Part shown: piece after piece, positions 24,662 to 32,877 of the stretch
How the letters are laid out: each line of letters opens with the position of its first letter
Numbering within the stretch: position 1 is the stretch's first letter
Program-made: the position numbers and the translations under genes
Source: Acidobacteriota bacterium
GTDB lineage: Bacteria; Acidobacteriota; Vicinamibacteria; Vicinamibacterales; UBA2999
Assembly (NCBI GenBank): GCA_021730945.1
Contig: JAKFYH010000037.1
Coordinates: 1-64,000 of the forward strand
Reading direction: 5' to 3'
DNA: 64,000 nt
The notes under the pieces: model-generated
Databases searched by the model: none
What the model was told of the DNA's origin: nothing
The model's input: the letters and a program-made list of their open reading frames with translations, nothing else

Positions 24662-25782
24662 GCCACGACGACATCGCGTTCCATTTGCCGCCGGCTCCGC
24701 GCGACATTCCGGCAGCGCCGGCCGGGCCGGCCCCGACGATGGTGCCGTTGACCATTGATGGCCGGGCGGTGGAGGTGCCGTCAGGTGCGACCTTGATCGA
24801 CGCCTGCGCCGCGCTCGACATCACGGTGCCCACCCTCTGCTACCTCAAGACCCTCACGCCGGTGAACGCCTGCCGCATGTGCGTGGTCGAAGTCGAGGGC
24901 GCTCGCGTGCTCGCGCCGGCCTGCTCGCGCCAAGTCGAGCCCGGCATGGTGGTAAAGACCCGCTCCCCGCGCGTCAACCTCTCCCGCAAGATGGTCCTGG
25001 AGTTGCTGGGCTCGTCGGTCGACCTGAGCACCGCACCCGGCCTGGCCGAGATGATGGCGGAGTACGACGCCCGCCCGGAGCGATTCCACCAGTCCCTGAC
25101 CTCTGCGCCATCGGTGTCATCTGCGGCCCTGGCGTCCGAGTCTGCGTCATCTGCGTCATCTGCGGCCCTGGGTGAGTCTGCGTCATCTGCGGCCCTGGGT
25201 GACTCTGCGTCATCTGCGTCATCTGTGGCCCTGGGTGACTCTGCGTCATCTGCGTCATCTGTGGCCCTGGCTTCGTCCGCGTCATCTGCGTCCCTGGCCG
25301 CCGGATCTGTGTCGGTGGCATCTGTGGCCCAACCGGTCAAGGTCGACAACGACCTCTACGTCCGCGACTACGGCAAATGCATTCTGTGTTACAAGTGCGT
25401 CGAAGCCTGCGGCACCGACGCGCAGCACACCTTCGCCATCGCCGTCGCCGGCCGCGGATTCAATGCGCACATCTCGACCGAGCTGGACGTGCCGCTGCCG
25501 GATTCGGCCTGCGTGTACTGCGGCAATTGCATTGCGGTGTGCCCGACCGGCGCGTTGATGGCTACGCCGGAGTTCGAGCTCAGGAAGGCGGGGGAGTGGC
25601 GGCCCGAGACCCAGGCCGTGACCGATACCATCTGTCCATACTGTGGCGTCGGCTGCACGCTCACCGTGCATGTGCAGGATCAGCAGATTGTGAAGGTGAC
25701 GTCGCCGTTCGACAACGACGTCACCCGCGGCAATTTGTGTGTCAAGGGCCGGTTCGGTTTCGAGTACGTCAACCGCACCTAG
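24658..25782 (+). CDS. fdhA: Formate dehydrogenase alpha subunit, N-terminal Fe-S part (split)
   Basis: 374 residues. A NuoG-like [2Fe-2S] domain has ligands C61, C72, C75 and C89. After a repeat-coded linker come two [4Fe-4S] ferredoxin motifs, CILCYKCVEACG at about 241-252 and CVYCGNCIAVCPTG at about 285-298. It ends with the [4Fe-4S] domain that opens every MGD-binding formate dehydrogenase: CPYCGVGC (326-333) and GNLCVKGRFGFEYVNRT. The chain stops there, and the sequence that would normally continue (RPLIR...ASWDEAL) is found at the N-terminus of the first gene of the operon (HPLVRDTRGGPLRQASWDEAL). The His-Cys cluster of full-length NuoG-like chains is not seen. Confidence 0.88.
   Translation: MSHDDIAFHLPPAPRDIPAAPAGPAPTMVPLTIDGRAVEVPSGATLIDACAALDITVPTLCYLKTLTPVNACRMCVVEVEGARVLAPACSRQVEPGMVVKTRSPRVNLSRKMVLELLGSSVDLSTAPGLAEMMAEYDARPERFHQSLTSAPSVSSAALASESASSASSAALGESASSAALGDSASSASSVALGDSASSASSVALASSASSASLAAGSVSVASVAQPVKVDNDLYVRDYGKCILCYKCVEACGTDAQHTFAIAVAGRGFNAHISTELDVPLPDSACVYCGNCIAVCPTGALMATPEFELRKAGEWRPETQAVTDTICPYCGVGCTLTVHVQDQQIVKVTSPFDNDVTRGNLCVKGRFGFEYVNRT
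25102..25329 (+). repeat. CTGCGTCATCTG-family array A4, in frame inside formate dehydrogenase N-part
   Basis: 228 bases (76 codons) of degenerate units coding SASSASSAALGE, SASSAALGD, SASSASSVALGD and SASSASSVALAS. One unit is nine codons instead of twelve, again a multiple of three. It forms a Ser/Ala linker at residues 149-224 between the [2Fe-2S] domain and the ferredoxin motifs. Confidence 0.88.
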
Positions 25783-25822
25783 CGAGTGCGCCGGCGGCCG
25801 GACCCGGCCGAATCGCGACGGC

Positions 25823-26521
25823 CTACTTCACGGCGAAGCAGTAGAGCAGCCCGGCGCCGCCGGTGGCGACCAGGTTGTCCTGGCTGCAGCCCTTGCTGGC
25901 GTGGGTCGAGTTCCACGAGCTGTTGCCGCCGCCCTGCTTGTCGCTGTGGCCGACCTGCGCCGAACCGGCGTTGTTGCTCGTCCAGTTGTTGCAGGTATGG
26001 TCGGCGGTGTCGGTGAAGGCGCGGCCGTCGGCGGTTGAGCCGGTGAGGATGTCGTGAACGTTCGGCTTGTCGCCGACGCCGTTCACCATTTCGCCCTTCT
26101 CGGTGAGCGCCAGCTGCTTGCCCAGCGGATTGCCGATGCGCGCCTGCTCGATGGTGTCGCCGTGCAGCACGCCGAGGTTGGCGGAAATCACCTGGCCACG
26201 GAAGTTGTGCCACGGGCCGCTGCCGATGCGGTCGCGGGCGCTGACCGCATTGGGACCCTGCGTGCTGAGGTAGGCTCGCCACACCGCGCCGCCCTGTCCG
26301 GCGGTCGCGGCCAGTGCCTGGCAATGCGCATCCGCGCCGGCCAGCCCGCCGAGGTTGGCGCCGTCGCCCTTGCCGACGCTGGTCACGAAGAACGACATCG
26401 GCTGTCGCGCCGCCGCCGGCTGACCGCCGGCCGGTGCGGCGGGCTGTTGCGCAAATGCCACCAGCGAACCGGTCACCATGACCACTGCCACCCCCGCACC
26501 GAAGAAACGTCCAGTCTTCAT
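25823..26521 (-). CDS. Secreted lectin-like protein (endostatin/C-type-lectin-like fold)
   Basis: 232 residues with a signal peptide (FFGAGVAVVMVTGSLVAFAQ) and a Pro/Ala/Gly linker. The domain starts SFFVTSVGKGDGANLGGLAGADAHCQALAA, then VWRAYLSTQG, DRIGSGPWHNFRG, DHTCNNWTSNNAGSAQVGHSD and a final YCFAVK. This resembles the collagen NC10/endostatin-like lectin domain found in many bacterial secreted proteins. The three Cys around the core probably form disulfides. Its ligand is unknown. AGGAGGAG precedes the ATG by about five bases. It converges with the formate dehydrogenase operon. Confidence 0.62.
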   Translation of the reverse strand: MKTGRFFGAGVAVVMVTGSLVAFAQQPAAPAGGQPAAARQPMSFFVTSVGKGDGANLGGLAGADAHCQALAATAGQGGAVWRAYLSTQGPNAVSARDRIGSGPWHNFRGQVISANLGVLHGDTIEQARIGNPLGKQLALTEKGEMVNGVGDKPNVHDILTGSTADGRAFTDTADHTCNNWTSNNAGSAQVGHSDKQGGGNSSWNSTHASKGCSQDNLVATGGAGLLYCFAVK

Positions 26522-26734
26522 GCTTACTCCTCCTGCAAGGCCGCGGCGATCTGGCCCGATGCCAGCCGAGCGGCGCCGCTCATTCTATCGTGGCCGAGGG
26601 GGCCGGCGAGTTGCCGATCCAGGCCAGCCCAGCCGTGGGCATCGGCGGCCGTCATGGAGTGTTTCCGAGCGGGCGCCGGCGGCGAACAGGAACCAACAAA
26701 GCAACAGGAGGGGGAGGAGATCAGCAGAAATCTC

Positions 26735-27505
26735 TTACGGCCGGATCGTGACCGGCTGGAACGCGTCGAGCATTGCCTGTTCGGCCGGTGGGTGCAGGAT
26801 GCTCCGATCGGCAAAGTCATCGGCCTCGGGGTAGTCCGTCTGTCTCACGGCGGCCGCCGCGAGATCGCGATCGTAGGCCGTGCACCGGAGATCGACATGG
26901 TGCCCGGCTATGGCCGGACTGGAATCGAGCAACAACCAATACGCGCCCGGCTCCTGGAACGGCATGCCGACGCTGCCGGCATTGACAATGCGGATGCCGC
27001 TCACCACGCGGTCAAACTGCATGTGGGTGTGGCCGCACACCACCACCCTGGCCGTCACGCCGGCCAGCGTCGTCGACACCGCGTTGTCAGGAGTGGCGGC
27101 GGTGAAGATCTCGACGTCGTTGCGCGGGGTGGCATGACAGAACAGCACCTCGCCGACCGTGGGCACGGTGAGTGCGATCGTCGCCGGCCAGCCTGCCAGT
27201 AACTGCTCGTCAGCCGGCGTGAGCTGGTCGGCCACCCACTGCATCATGGGGCGAAGCGCGTCAGGAAACCCGCCGGTGTGAATGCCGCGGCGCAGCGAGA
27301 CGATTTCGCGGTCGCCGTTGCCTTGGATGAACTGGGTCGGCGTGTCAATGGCGAGCAGCCGCTCGATGGTCTGGCGGGGCATCGGGCCCGGAACGACGTC
27401 GCCGCCGACGATGATGCGATCAACGTCAGCGGCGAACACGTCTGCCAGGACTGCCTCGAGCGCAGGCAGGTTCCCGTGGATGTCGTACAGCGCGGCGACG
27501 CGCAT
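26735..27505 (-). CDS. Calcineurin-like metallophosphoesterase (YfcE/MJ0936-like)
   Basis: 256 residues with the five metallophosphoesterase blocks: YDIHGNLPALEAVL (D-x-H), IIVGGDVVPGP (GD), FIQGNGDRE (GNxD/E), EVLFCHATPRND (H) and VVCGHTHMQFDR (GHTH), then IVNAGSVGMP. The first metal motif is D-I-H, as in the family. The ATG at 27505 is preferred over an upstream TTG. It follows gamma-glutamyltransferase by seven bases and is probably cotranscribed. The substrate is unknown. Confidence 0.85.
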   Translation of the reverse strand: MRVAALYDIHGNLPALEAVLADVFAADVDRIIVGGDVVPGPMPRQTIERLLAIDTPTQFIQGNGDREIVSLRRGIHTGGFPDALRPMMQWVADQLTPADEQLLAGWPATIALTVPTVGEVLFCHATPRNDVEIFTAATPDNAVSTTLAGVTARVVVCGHTHMQFDRVVSGIRIVNAGSVGMPFQEPGAYWLLLDSSPAIAGHHVDLRCTAYDRDLAAAAVRQTDYPEADDFADRSILHPPAEQAMLDAFQPVTIRP

Positions 27506-27512
27506 GCGCAAC

Positions 27513-29201
27513 TTACTTGCCGGCGGCGCCGCCGTCAGCCGGCCGGCGGTCGACGCCGCCTTCCAGCATGTTGTCCTTCTGGTTGAACACGATCACCTGC
27601 GCCGCGCCCTGGCCGCCGCCCTCAGTGACGGTGTGTCCCATCGCCTGCAGCATCTTGATGGTGTCGGCCGAAAAGCCGAACCGCTCGACACTCAACCGAT
27701 CGGGCAGCCACTGGTGGTGCATGCGGCCGGCGTCGACCGCTTCCTGGGCGTTCATGCCGTAGTCGATCACGTTGAGGATGGTGGTCAGCACCGTGTTGAT
27801 GATGGTGCGGCCGCCCGGCGTGCCGGTGACCATGAACAACTGGCCATCCTTGGCCACAATCGTCGGCGCCATGCTCGACAGCATGCGCTTGCCGGGCCGC
27901 GTCAGGTTGGGATTGGTCCCGACCATGCCGCGCTCGTCGGTCAGCCCGGGCTGGCCGTTGAAGTCGCCCATCTCGTTGTTCAGCAGGAAGCCGGCGCCGG
28001 GCACGACAATGCGCGAGCCATAGCCGTACTCAAGCGTGTAGGTCATCGCCACCGCATTGCGCTTGGCGTCGACAATCGACAAGTGGGTGGTCTCGGGCGA
28101 CTCCGACGTCCACGTGAAGGAGCTTGGCGACGACTTCGATGCCTTGTTGGGGTCGATGGTCTTGCGCAGCCCGTTGGCGTAGTCCTTCGAGATCAGCATC
28201 GGAATCGGGATGTCCTTCTCGAAATCCGGATCACCGATGTAGCGGGCGCGATCGGCAAAGGCGCGGCGCATGGCCTCGGCCGTCAGGTGAACGTTCCTGG
28301 CCGAGCCATAGCCGTTGGCCTTCAGGTCGAAACCCTCGAGCACGTTGAGCATCTGCACCACGGCCATGCCGCCCGAGCTCGGCGGCGGCATGCCGATGAT
28401 GTCGTAACCGCGATAGGTGCCCTTGATGACGCCGCGCTTCTTGGCTTCATAGGCTTTCAGGTCGCCCGCCGTGATCAGGCCGCCGTTGGCTTTCATTTCC
28501 TTTTCGACCAGCGCCGCCGTCTCGCCTTCGTAAAAGCCGGCCGGGCCCTGGTCGGCGATGCGGGTCAGCGTGCGGGCCAGGTCGGCCTGCTTCAGGATGT
28601 CGCCCGCGGCGTAGGGCTGGCCGTTCTTCGAGAACTGCGCCAGCGACGCGGGATACTTCTTGAACTCGGGGATCATCGACGCCAGCGAGCGGGCGAGGCC
28701 GTGAGTGACCTCGAAGCCGTCACGGGCCAGCTTGATGGACGGGGCCACCAGCTCCTTCCACGGTTTCGAGCCGGCTTCCTTCCATGCCAGGTGCAGGCCG
28801 GCGACCGTGCCGGGGACGCCGACCGACAGGTGGCTGTTGTGATGGGTGTCGAAGTCGTATTTGCCGTCCTTCAGCCACATCTCGGGCGAGGCGCGGGCCG
28901 GGGCCACTTCGCGGAAGTCATACGACACCGGTTCGCCACTGGCCGGGCGAAACACGATGAAGCCGCCGCCGCCGATGTTGCCGGCCGTCGGGTGGGTCAC
29001 TGCCATCGCGAAGGCGGTGGCGACCGCCGCATCGATGGCGTTGCCGCCACTCTTGATGACCTCGAAGCCCACCTGGGACGCAATGTCGCTCTGGGTGATG
29101 ACCATCCCCAGCCGGGCGCGAGCGGGCGACGAGCCGGCCTGAACCGTAAGTGACGTAAGGGCCAACGCGGCCAGGGCGACGAGGAATGCGCGGCGAATCA
29201 T
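27513..29201 (-). CDS. ggt: Gamma-glutamyltransferase
   Basis: 562 residues with a signal peptide (MIRRAFLVALAALALTSLTVQA). The large-subunit half has SGGNAIDAAVATAFAMAVTHPTAGNIGGGGF. The autocleavage and nucleophile threonine is the first T of TTHLSIVD near residue 370, followed by MTYTLEYGYGSRIVVPGAGFLLNNEMGDF and the substrate-binding LSSMAPTIV plus GTPGGRTI. This is the periplasmic Ntn-hydrolase that removes the gamma-glutamyl group from glutathione and related peptides. GGAGG seven bases before the ATG at 29201 decides the start. Confidence 0.93.
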   Translation of the reverse strand: MIRRAFLVALAALALTSLTVQAGSSPARARLGMVITQSDIASQVGFEVIKSGGNAIDAAVATAFAMAVTHPTAGNIGGGGFIVFRPASGEPVSYDFREVAPARASPEMWLKDGKYDFDTHHNSHLSVGVPGTVAGLHLAWKEAGSKPWKELVAPSIKLARDGFEVTHGLARSLASMIPEFKKYPASLAQFSKNGQPYAAGDILKQADLARTLTRIADQGPAGFYEGETAALVEKEMKANGGLITAGDLKAYEAKKRGVIKGTYRGYDIIGMPPPSSGGMAVVQMLNVLEGFDLKANGYGSARNVHLTAEAMRRAFADRARYIGDPDFEKDIPIPMLISKDYANGLRKTIDPNKASKSSPSSFTWTSESPETTHLSIVDAKRNAVAMTYTLEYGYGSRIVVPGAGFLLNNEMGDFNGQPGLTDERGMVGTNPNLTRPGKRMLSSMAPTIVAKDGQLFMVTGTPGGRTIINTVLTTILNVIDYGMNAQEAVDAGRMHHQWLPDRLSVERFGFSADTIKMLQAMGHTVTEGGGQGAAQVIVFNQKDNMLEGGVDRRPADGGAAGK

Positions 29202-29238
29202 GGAAGAGCCTCCGCCGCGAATTATACGCGGCTCCGAG

Positions 29239-30102
29239 CTATTTCTGCTTGATCGGGGTGTCGTCACGATTGCCCCACTCTTCCCAGGCGCCGTAGTAAT
29301 TGCTGAGCCTGGACAGGTCGTGGCCAATCAGCGCCAGGGTGAACAAATCGTGCGACGCTCGCATCCCCACCTGGCAATACACCGTGACCTCGTCGGCGGG
29401 CGTAACACCTTTGTCGCGATACAGGCGGGTGATCTCGGCCGCTGGCTTGAAGGTCTTGGTCTGCGGGTCGAGCGTATCTTCCCAGTACACCGCGACCGAC
29501 GATTCAATGAAGCCGCCGCGCTTGATGTTGCGCAAGTCCTTGCCGTCGATCTCACCCTGCGTGCGGGCGTCGATCAATTTCACGCCAGGCCGGTTGATGG
29601 CGGCCCGCACCTGGTCGGCGGTGGCCACCTTCACCGTGCCCGGCCGCACGGCAAAGGCCGCCGCGGCCGGCGCGGGAACGGCGGTGCTGGTGGGGCGCTG
29701 CTCGGCGGCCCACTTGACCCACCCGCCGTCCAGCAGCGCCACATTGGTGTGGCCGTAATAGTTGAGGATCCACCACAGCCGCGCGGCGTAGATGCCGCCG
29801 CGCTCGTCGTAGGCCACCACCTTGGTCGTGGTGGAGATGCCCAGACGCGACATCAGCGCCGCGAACTCCTCGGGGGTCGGGAGGAACGTCGGCGGCGCCT
29901 TGGGATTGCGAATCCAGTTGTTGTCGACGAAGACCGCCCCGGGAATGTGGCCGTCGCCGTAGCCACGGGCACGCATGTCGACGATCCGCACGTTGGCGTC
30001 GGTTGCGTGCTGGGCGACCCACGCGGTATCGACCAGCAGCTCGGGACGGGCATATCCGTTGGCGGCCTGCGCGGCCATCAGCATCGAGAGGAGCATCCAC
30101 AT
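29239..30102 (-). CDS. Two-domain sulfurtransferase (rhodanese)
   Basis: 287 residues with two rhodanese domains. The N-terminal one (ELLVDTAWVAQHATDANVRIVDMR, DGHIPGAVFVDNNW, VVAYDERGG) has no catalytic Cys. The C-terminal one has the active-site loop VYCQVGMRAS. A short hydrophobic start (MWMLLSMLMAAQAA) suggests export. The family transfers sulfur from thiosulfate or 3-mercaptopyruvate; the CQVGMRAS loop fits thiosulfate sulfurtransferases better, but this is a tentative choice. It is divergent from the aminotransferase gene. Confidence 0.85.
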   Translation of the reverse strand: MWMLLSMLMAAQAANGYARPELLVDTAWVAQHATDANVRIVDMRARGYGDGHIPGAVFVDNNWIRNPKAPPTFLPTPEEFAALMSRLGISTTTKVVAYDERGGIYAARLWWILNYYGHTNVALLDGGWVKWAAEQRPTSTAVPAPAAAAFAVRPGTVKVATADQVRAAINRPGVKLIDARTQGEIDGKDLRNIKRGGFIESSVAVYWEDTLDPQTKTFKPAAEITRLYRDKGVTPADEVTVYCQVGMRASHDLFTLALIGHDLSRLSNYYGAWEEWGNRDDTPIKQK

Positions 30103-30154
30103 GGCGCCGATTGTACCCGCGGGCGGGCGGTCGTGACAGAATGGCTGCACCGTG

Positions 30155-31309
30155 ATGACATCGGCAGTTTCGGTCACCTCCAAGCTCCCCGACATCGGCG
30201 TCAGCATCTTTGCGGTGATGACGCGCCTGGCCAACGAACACCAGGCGATTAACCTGTCGCAAGGCTTCCCCGACTTTGATTGCGATCCGGCGCTGGTCGA
30301 GGCGGTGGCCAAGGCCATGCGTGAGGGCCACAACCAGTACGCGCCGATGCCAGGCGTGCTGGCGCTGCGCGAGGGAATTGCCGCCAAGGTGGAACAGCTC
30401 TACGGTTCACGAGTCGACCCCGTGACTGAGGTGATCGTCACCTCGGGCGCCACCGCCGGGTTGTATGCCACCCTGACCACGTTCGTGCGGCCCGGCGACG
30501 AGGTCGTGCTGTTCGAGCCGTGTTATGACTCGTACGTGCCGGTGATCCGGCTGAGCGGTGGCGTGCCGGTGTTCGTCAGCCTGCGCTATCCCGACTACAC
30601 CGTGAACTGGGATGAGGTCCGGCGCGCAATCACGCCCAGGACCCGCCTGATCCTGGTGAACACGCCGCACAACCCGACCGGGATGATGTGGTCGGCAGAC
30701 GACATGCGGCAGTTGCGATCGATCGTCGACGGCACCGGCATCCTCGTGATCGGGGATGAGGTCTACGAACACATCATTTTCGATGGCCGGCGGCACGAGA
30801 GTCTGCTGCGCTACGAAGACCTGCGCGCGCGCTCGATCGTGATCAGCTCGTTTGGCAAGACCTTCCACACCACCGGGTGGAAGGTCGGCTACTGCGTCGG
30901 CCCGCAGGCCCTCATCGCCGAAGTCACCCGGATCCATCAGTTCCTGACGTTCACGGTCCATACGCCGTCGCAGATGGCGTTCGCGGAGTTTGTGCGCCGC
31001 GATCCGTCGGCACAGCAGCTCGGCGGCTTCTACCAGCAGAAGCGGGACCTGTTTCTCGAACTCACGGCCGGGTCGCGCTTCAAGCCGCTGCCGTGCGCCG
31101 GCACCTACTTCCAGCTGATGGACTTCTCCGCGATTTCGAGTGAGACCGACAAGCAGATCGCCAACCGCCTGATCATCGAACACGGCGTGGCCTCGATTCC
31201 CGTCTCGGCCTTCTCCTACCAGGACCCGGGCGGGCCCGTCCTGCGATTCTGCTTCGCCAAGCGGGATGAGACGCTGAGGGCGGCCGCCGAACGGCTGGTC
31301 AAAGTCTGA
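30155..31309 (+). CDS. Class I/II aminotransferase (methionine aminotransferase-like)
   Basis: 384 residues of PLP fold type I. NLSQGFPDFDCDPALVEAV is the substrate-binding N-terminus, VTSGATAGLYATL binds the PLP phosphate, and NTPHNPTGMMWS and GDEVYEHIIFDG follow. SSFGKTFHTTGWKVGYCVG contains the Schiff-base lysine, and LRFCFAKRDETL carries the substrate-carboxylate arginine. The pattern matches the YbdL/kynurenine-glutamine transaminase subgroup that works on methionine and aromatic amino acids. An adjacent GTG at 30152 is an alternative start. Confidence 0.88.
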   Translation: MTSAVSVTSKLPDIGVSIFAVMTRLANEHQAINLSQGFPDFDCDPALVEAVAKAMREGHNQYAPMPGVLALREGIAAKVEQLYGSRVDPVTEVIVTSGATAGLYATLTTFVRPGDEVVLFEPCYDSYVPVIRLSGGVPVFVSLRYPDYTVNWDEVRRAITPRTRLILVNTPHNPTGMMWSADDMRQLRSIVDGTGILVIGDEVYEHIIFDGRRHESLLRYEDLRARSIVISSFGKTFHTTGWKVGYCVGPQALIAEVTRIHQFLTFTVHTPSQMAFAEFVRRDPSAQQLGGFYQQKRDLFLELTAGSRFKPLPCAGTYFQLMDFSAISSETDKQIANRLIIEHGVASIPVSAFSYQDPGGPVLRFCFAKRDETLRAAAERLVKV

Positions 31310-31327
31310 TCGCATTTAGAAAAAGCG

Positions 31328-31350
31328 TCTCGGAGTCCTCTGTGGCTAAA
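31328..31350 (+). repeat. CTCGGTGTCCTCTGTGG-family repeat, copy 2
   Basis: TCTCGGAGTCCTCTGTGGCTAAA reaches the stop codon of the convergent phosphoesterase gene (the CTA on this strand is the complement of TAG). Confidence 0.5.
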
Positions 31351-32155
31351 GTATCCGCCGCAGGTAGTGCTCCAGCCCACGGGCCTGGTTCCATTGTTTC
31401 GGATACCCCAGCGACACTTCCTCGAACTTGACGCCATCGATCTCGCGCGACGAGCGCAGATGCAGGTGCCCTGACACCACGGTTTCGAAGTTGTAGCGCC
31501 GGCTCCACTCGTGGGTGCGCATCGTCCCGCACCAGATCGAAAAGCGCGGAATGCGGGGCAGCACTGCCAGGTCGCGTCTGAGCGGGAAGTGATTGGCGAC
31601 AATCAGCCGGGCCTCGGCCGGCAGCGCGTCGAGCCGGGCCTCGGTGGCTGCCACCCGGGCGGCGCACCAGTCATCACAGCGCGCGTAGGGGGCCGGCGCC
31701 AGCAGGCCTTCGTCGGCCGAGCGAACGCCGGATTCGGCGGCCCACGCGATGGCGCCTTCGCGCGAGACGTGATCGGGACGGAACGAGTAGTCGAACAGCG
31801 TGAACGTGGGCACGATCGCGCGCAGCGGCCCGTCGCCCGGCCACCTGGCGTAGGGGTCCTCGGGCGTGAGCACGCCGTGGCGGCGGCAGAGCGCCACCAG
31901 CCGATCGTAATGGGCGGCGCCGCGCTGATCCGGCGGCAGCGTGTTGGGCGTCCAGAGGTCGTGATTGCCGGGCGTCCAGATCAACTGTGCGAACTTCGGT
32001 GTCAGGCAACGCAGCACGAAGTCGAGATGGGCGGGAGTTTCGCCGGTGTCGCCGGCCACGATCAGCCAGTCGCCGGGGAAGGCGGGCAGGGCCTCCACCG
32101 CGCGCCGATTCTCTTCGTATCCGACGTGCAGGTCGCTGGTCGCCCAGAGCTTCAC
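31346..32155 (-). CDS. Metallophosphoesterase
   Basis: 269 residues with WATSDLHVGY (D-x-H), LIVAGDTGETPAHLDF (GD), WTPGNHDLWTP (GNHD), LIVANHFPLRRD (H) and VVSGHLHLRSSREIDG (GHxH). The GTG start at 32155 overlaps the stop of the phosphopantetheinyl transferase gene (GTGA). It is the last gene of a tightly overlapping five-gene unit. The substrate is unknown. Confidence 0.84.
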   Translation of the reverse strand: MKLWATSDLHVGYEENRRAVEALPAFPGDWLIVAGDTGETPAHLDFVLRCLTPKFAQLIWTPGNHDLWTPNTLPPDQRGAAHYDRLVALCRRHGVLTPEDPYARWPGDGPLRAIVPTFTLFDYSFRPDHVSREGAIAWAAESGVRSADEGLLAPAPYARCDDWCAARVAATEARLDALPAEARLIVANHFPLRRDLAVLPRIPRFSIWCGTMRTHEWSRRYNFETVVSGHLHLRSSREIDGVKFEEVSLGYPKQWNQARGLEHYLRRIL

Positions 32156-32877
32156 GGCACGACTTGCCGCATGCGCACGGGAAGGTCGGCGCCGGTGCGG
32201 CGGATGGCCAGGCCGAGGCGATGCGTCGGGGTGGGCCAATCCTGCAGGAACTGCCAGGTGGCCGGGTCGTCTTGCAGCGACGGCTCGAAGGCGATGGTTG
32301 GGGCTTCGCCCGGGTTCAGGTGAAACGCGAAATCGCCGAGCGGCAACGCCAGGCCGAAGCCGCGGGCCTTGATGTAGGCCTCCTTGAGGGTCCAGTAATC
32401 GAAGAACACCATACTCTGCTCATCGTCTGGCAGCGAGTGCAGCCGCGCCACTTCGGCCGGCGCGAAGAAGCGCCCCGCCACGTCCTGGGTCAGCCGGCGG
32501 CCGACGTGTTCCACGTCCACCCCCACTTCGCGGCCGATCGTCACCGCGCAGGCGATCAGTCCGTCGGTATGGGACAGGTTGAACCGCAGGTCGGGTACGC
32601 CGGCAGGGCGGTCCAGGATCTCCGGCCGGCCATGCACATTGGCCTGGAACTGCCAGTCGGCCGGAGCCACGCCGGCATAGCGCGACAGCGTCGTCCGCAC
32701 CAGCGCGCGGGTCAGCAGGAAGCGCTGGCGGTCGCGTTCGAACACCAGCCGCGCCATGCGCTCGTGCTCGTCTGGCGACAGCAACTGGAGGTATTGCTCG
32801 CGCTTCGCCAGCGCCTCGGCGCTGTCGGCCAGCAGCAGGTCGACGTGCACAGCGTTGACCGGTAGCAGCCCGATCAC
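32152..32877 (-). CDS. 4'-phosphopantetheinyl transferase (Sfp-type)
   Basis: 241 residues. HVDLLLADSAEALAKREQYLQLLSPDEHERMARLVFERDRQRFLLTRALVRTTLSRYAG is the N-terminal Sfp half. RFNLSHTDGLIACAV, VGVDVEHVGR and FFDYWTLKEAYIKARGFGL carry the catalytic D-x-E and W-x-x-K-E-A motifs. It would attach phosphopantetheine from CoA to carrier proteins of fatty-acid, polyketide or peptide synthases. The GTG start overlaps the stop of the upstream VTT-domain gene by GTGA. No synthase gene is visible here. Confidence 0.88.
   Translation of the reverse strand: MIGLLPVNAVHVDLLLADSAEALAKREQYLQLLSPDEHERMARLVFERDRQRFLLTRALVRTTLSRYAGVAPADWQFQANVHGRPEILDRPAGVPDLRFNLSHTDGLIACAVTIGREVGVDVEHVGRRLTQDVAGRFFAPAEVARLHSLPDDEQSMVFFDYWTLKEAYIKARGFGLALPLGDFAFHLNPGEAPTIAFEPSLQDDPATWQFLQDWPTPTHRLGLAIRRTGADLPVRMRQVVP

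Noticed and set aside
22709-25782. Respiratory complex I subunits NuoE/F/G
   Set aside because: The NuoG-like chain ends in the CPYCGVGC domain of formate dehydrogenase and the operon begins with the catalytic selenoprotein. No membrane Nuo subunits are present.
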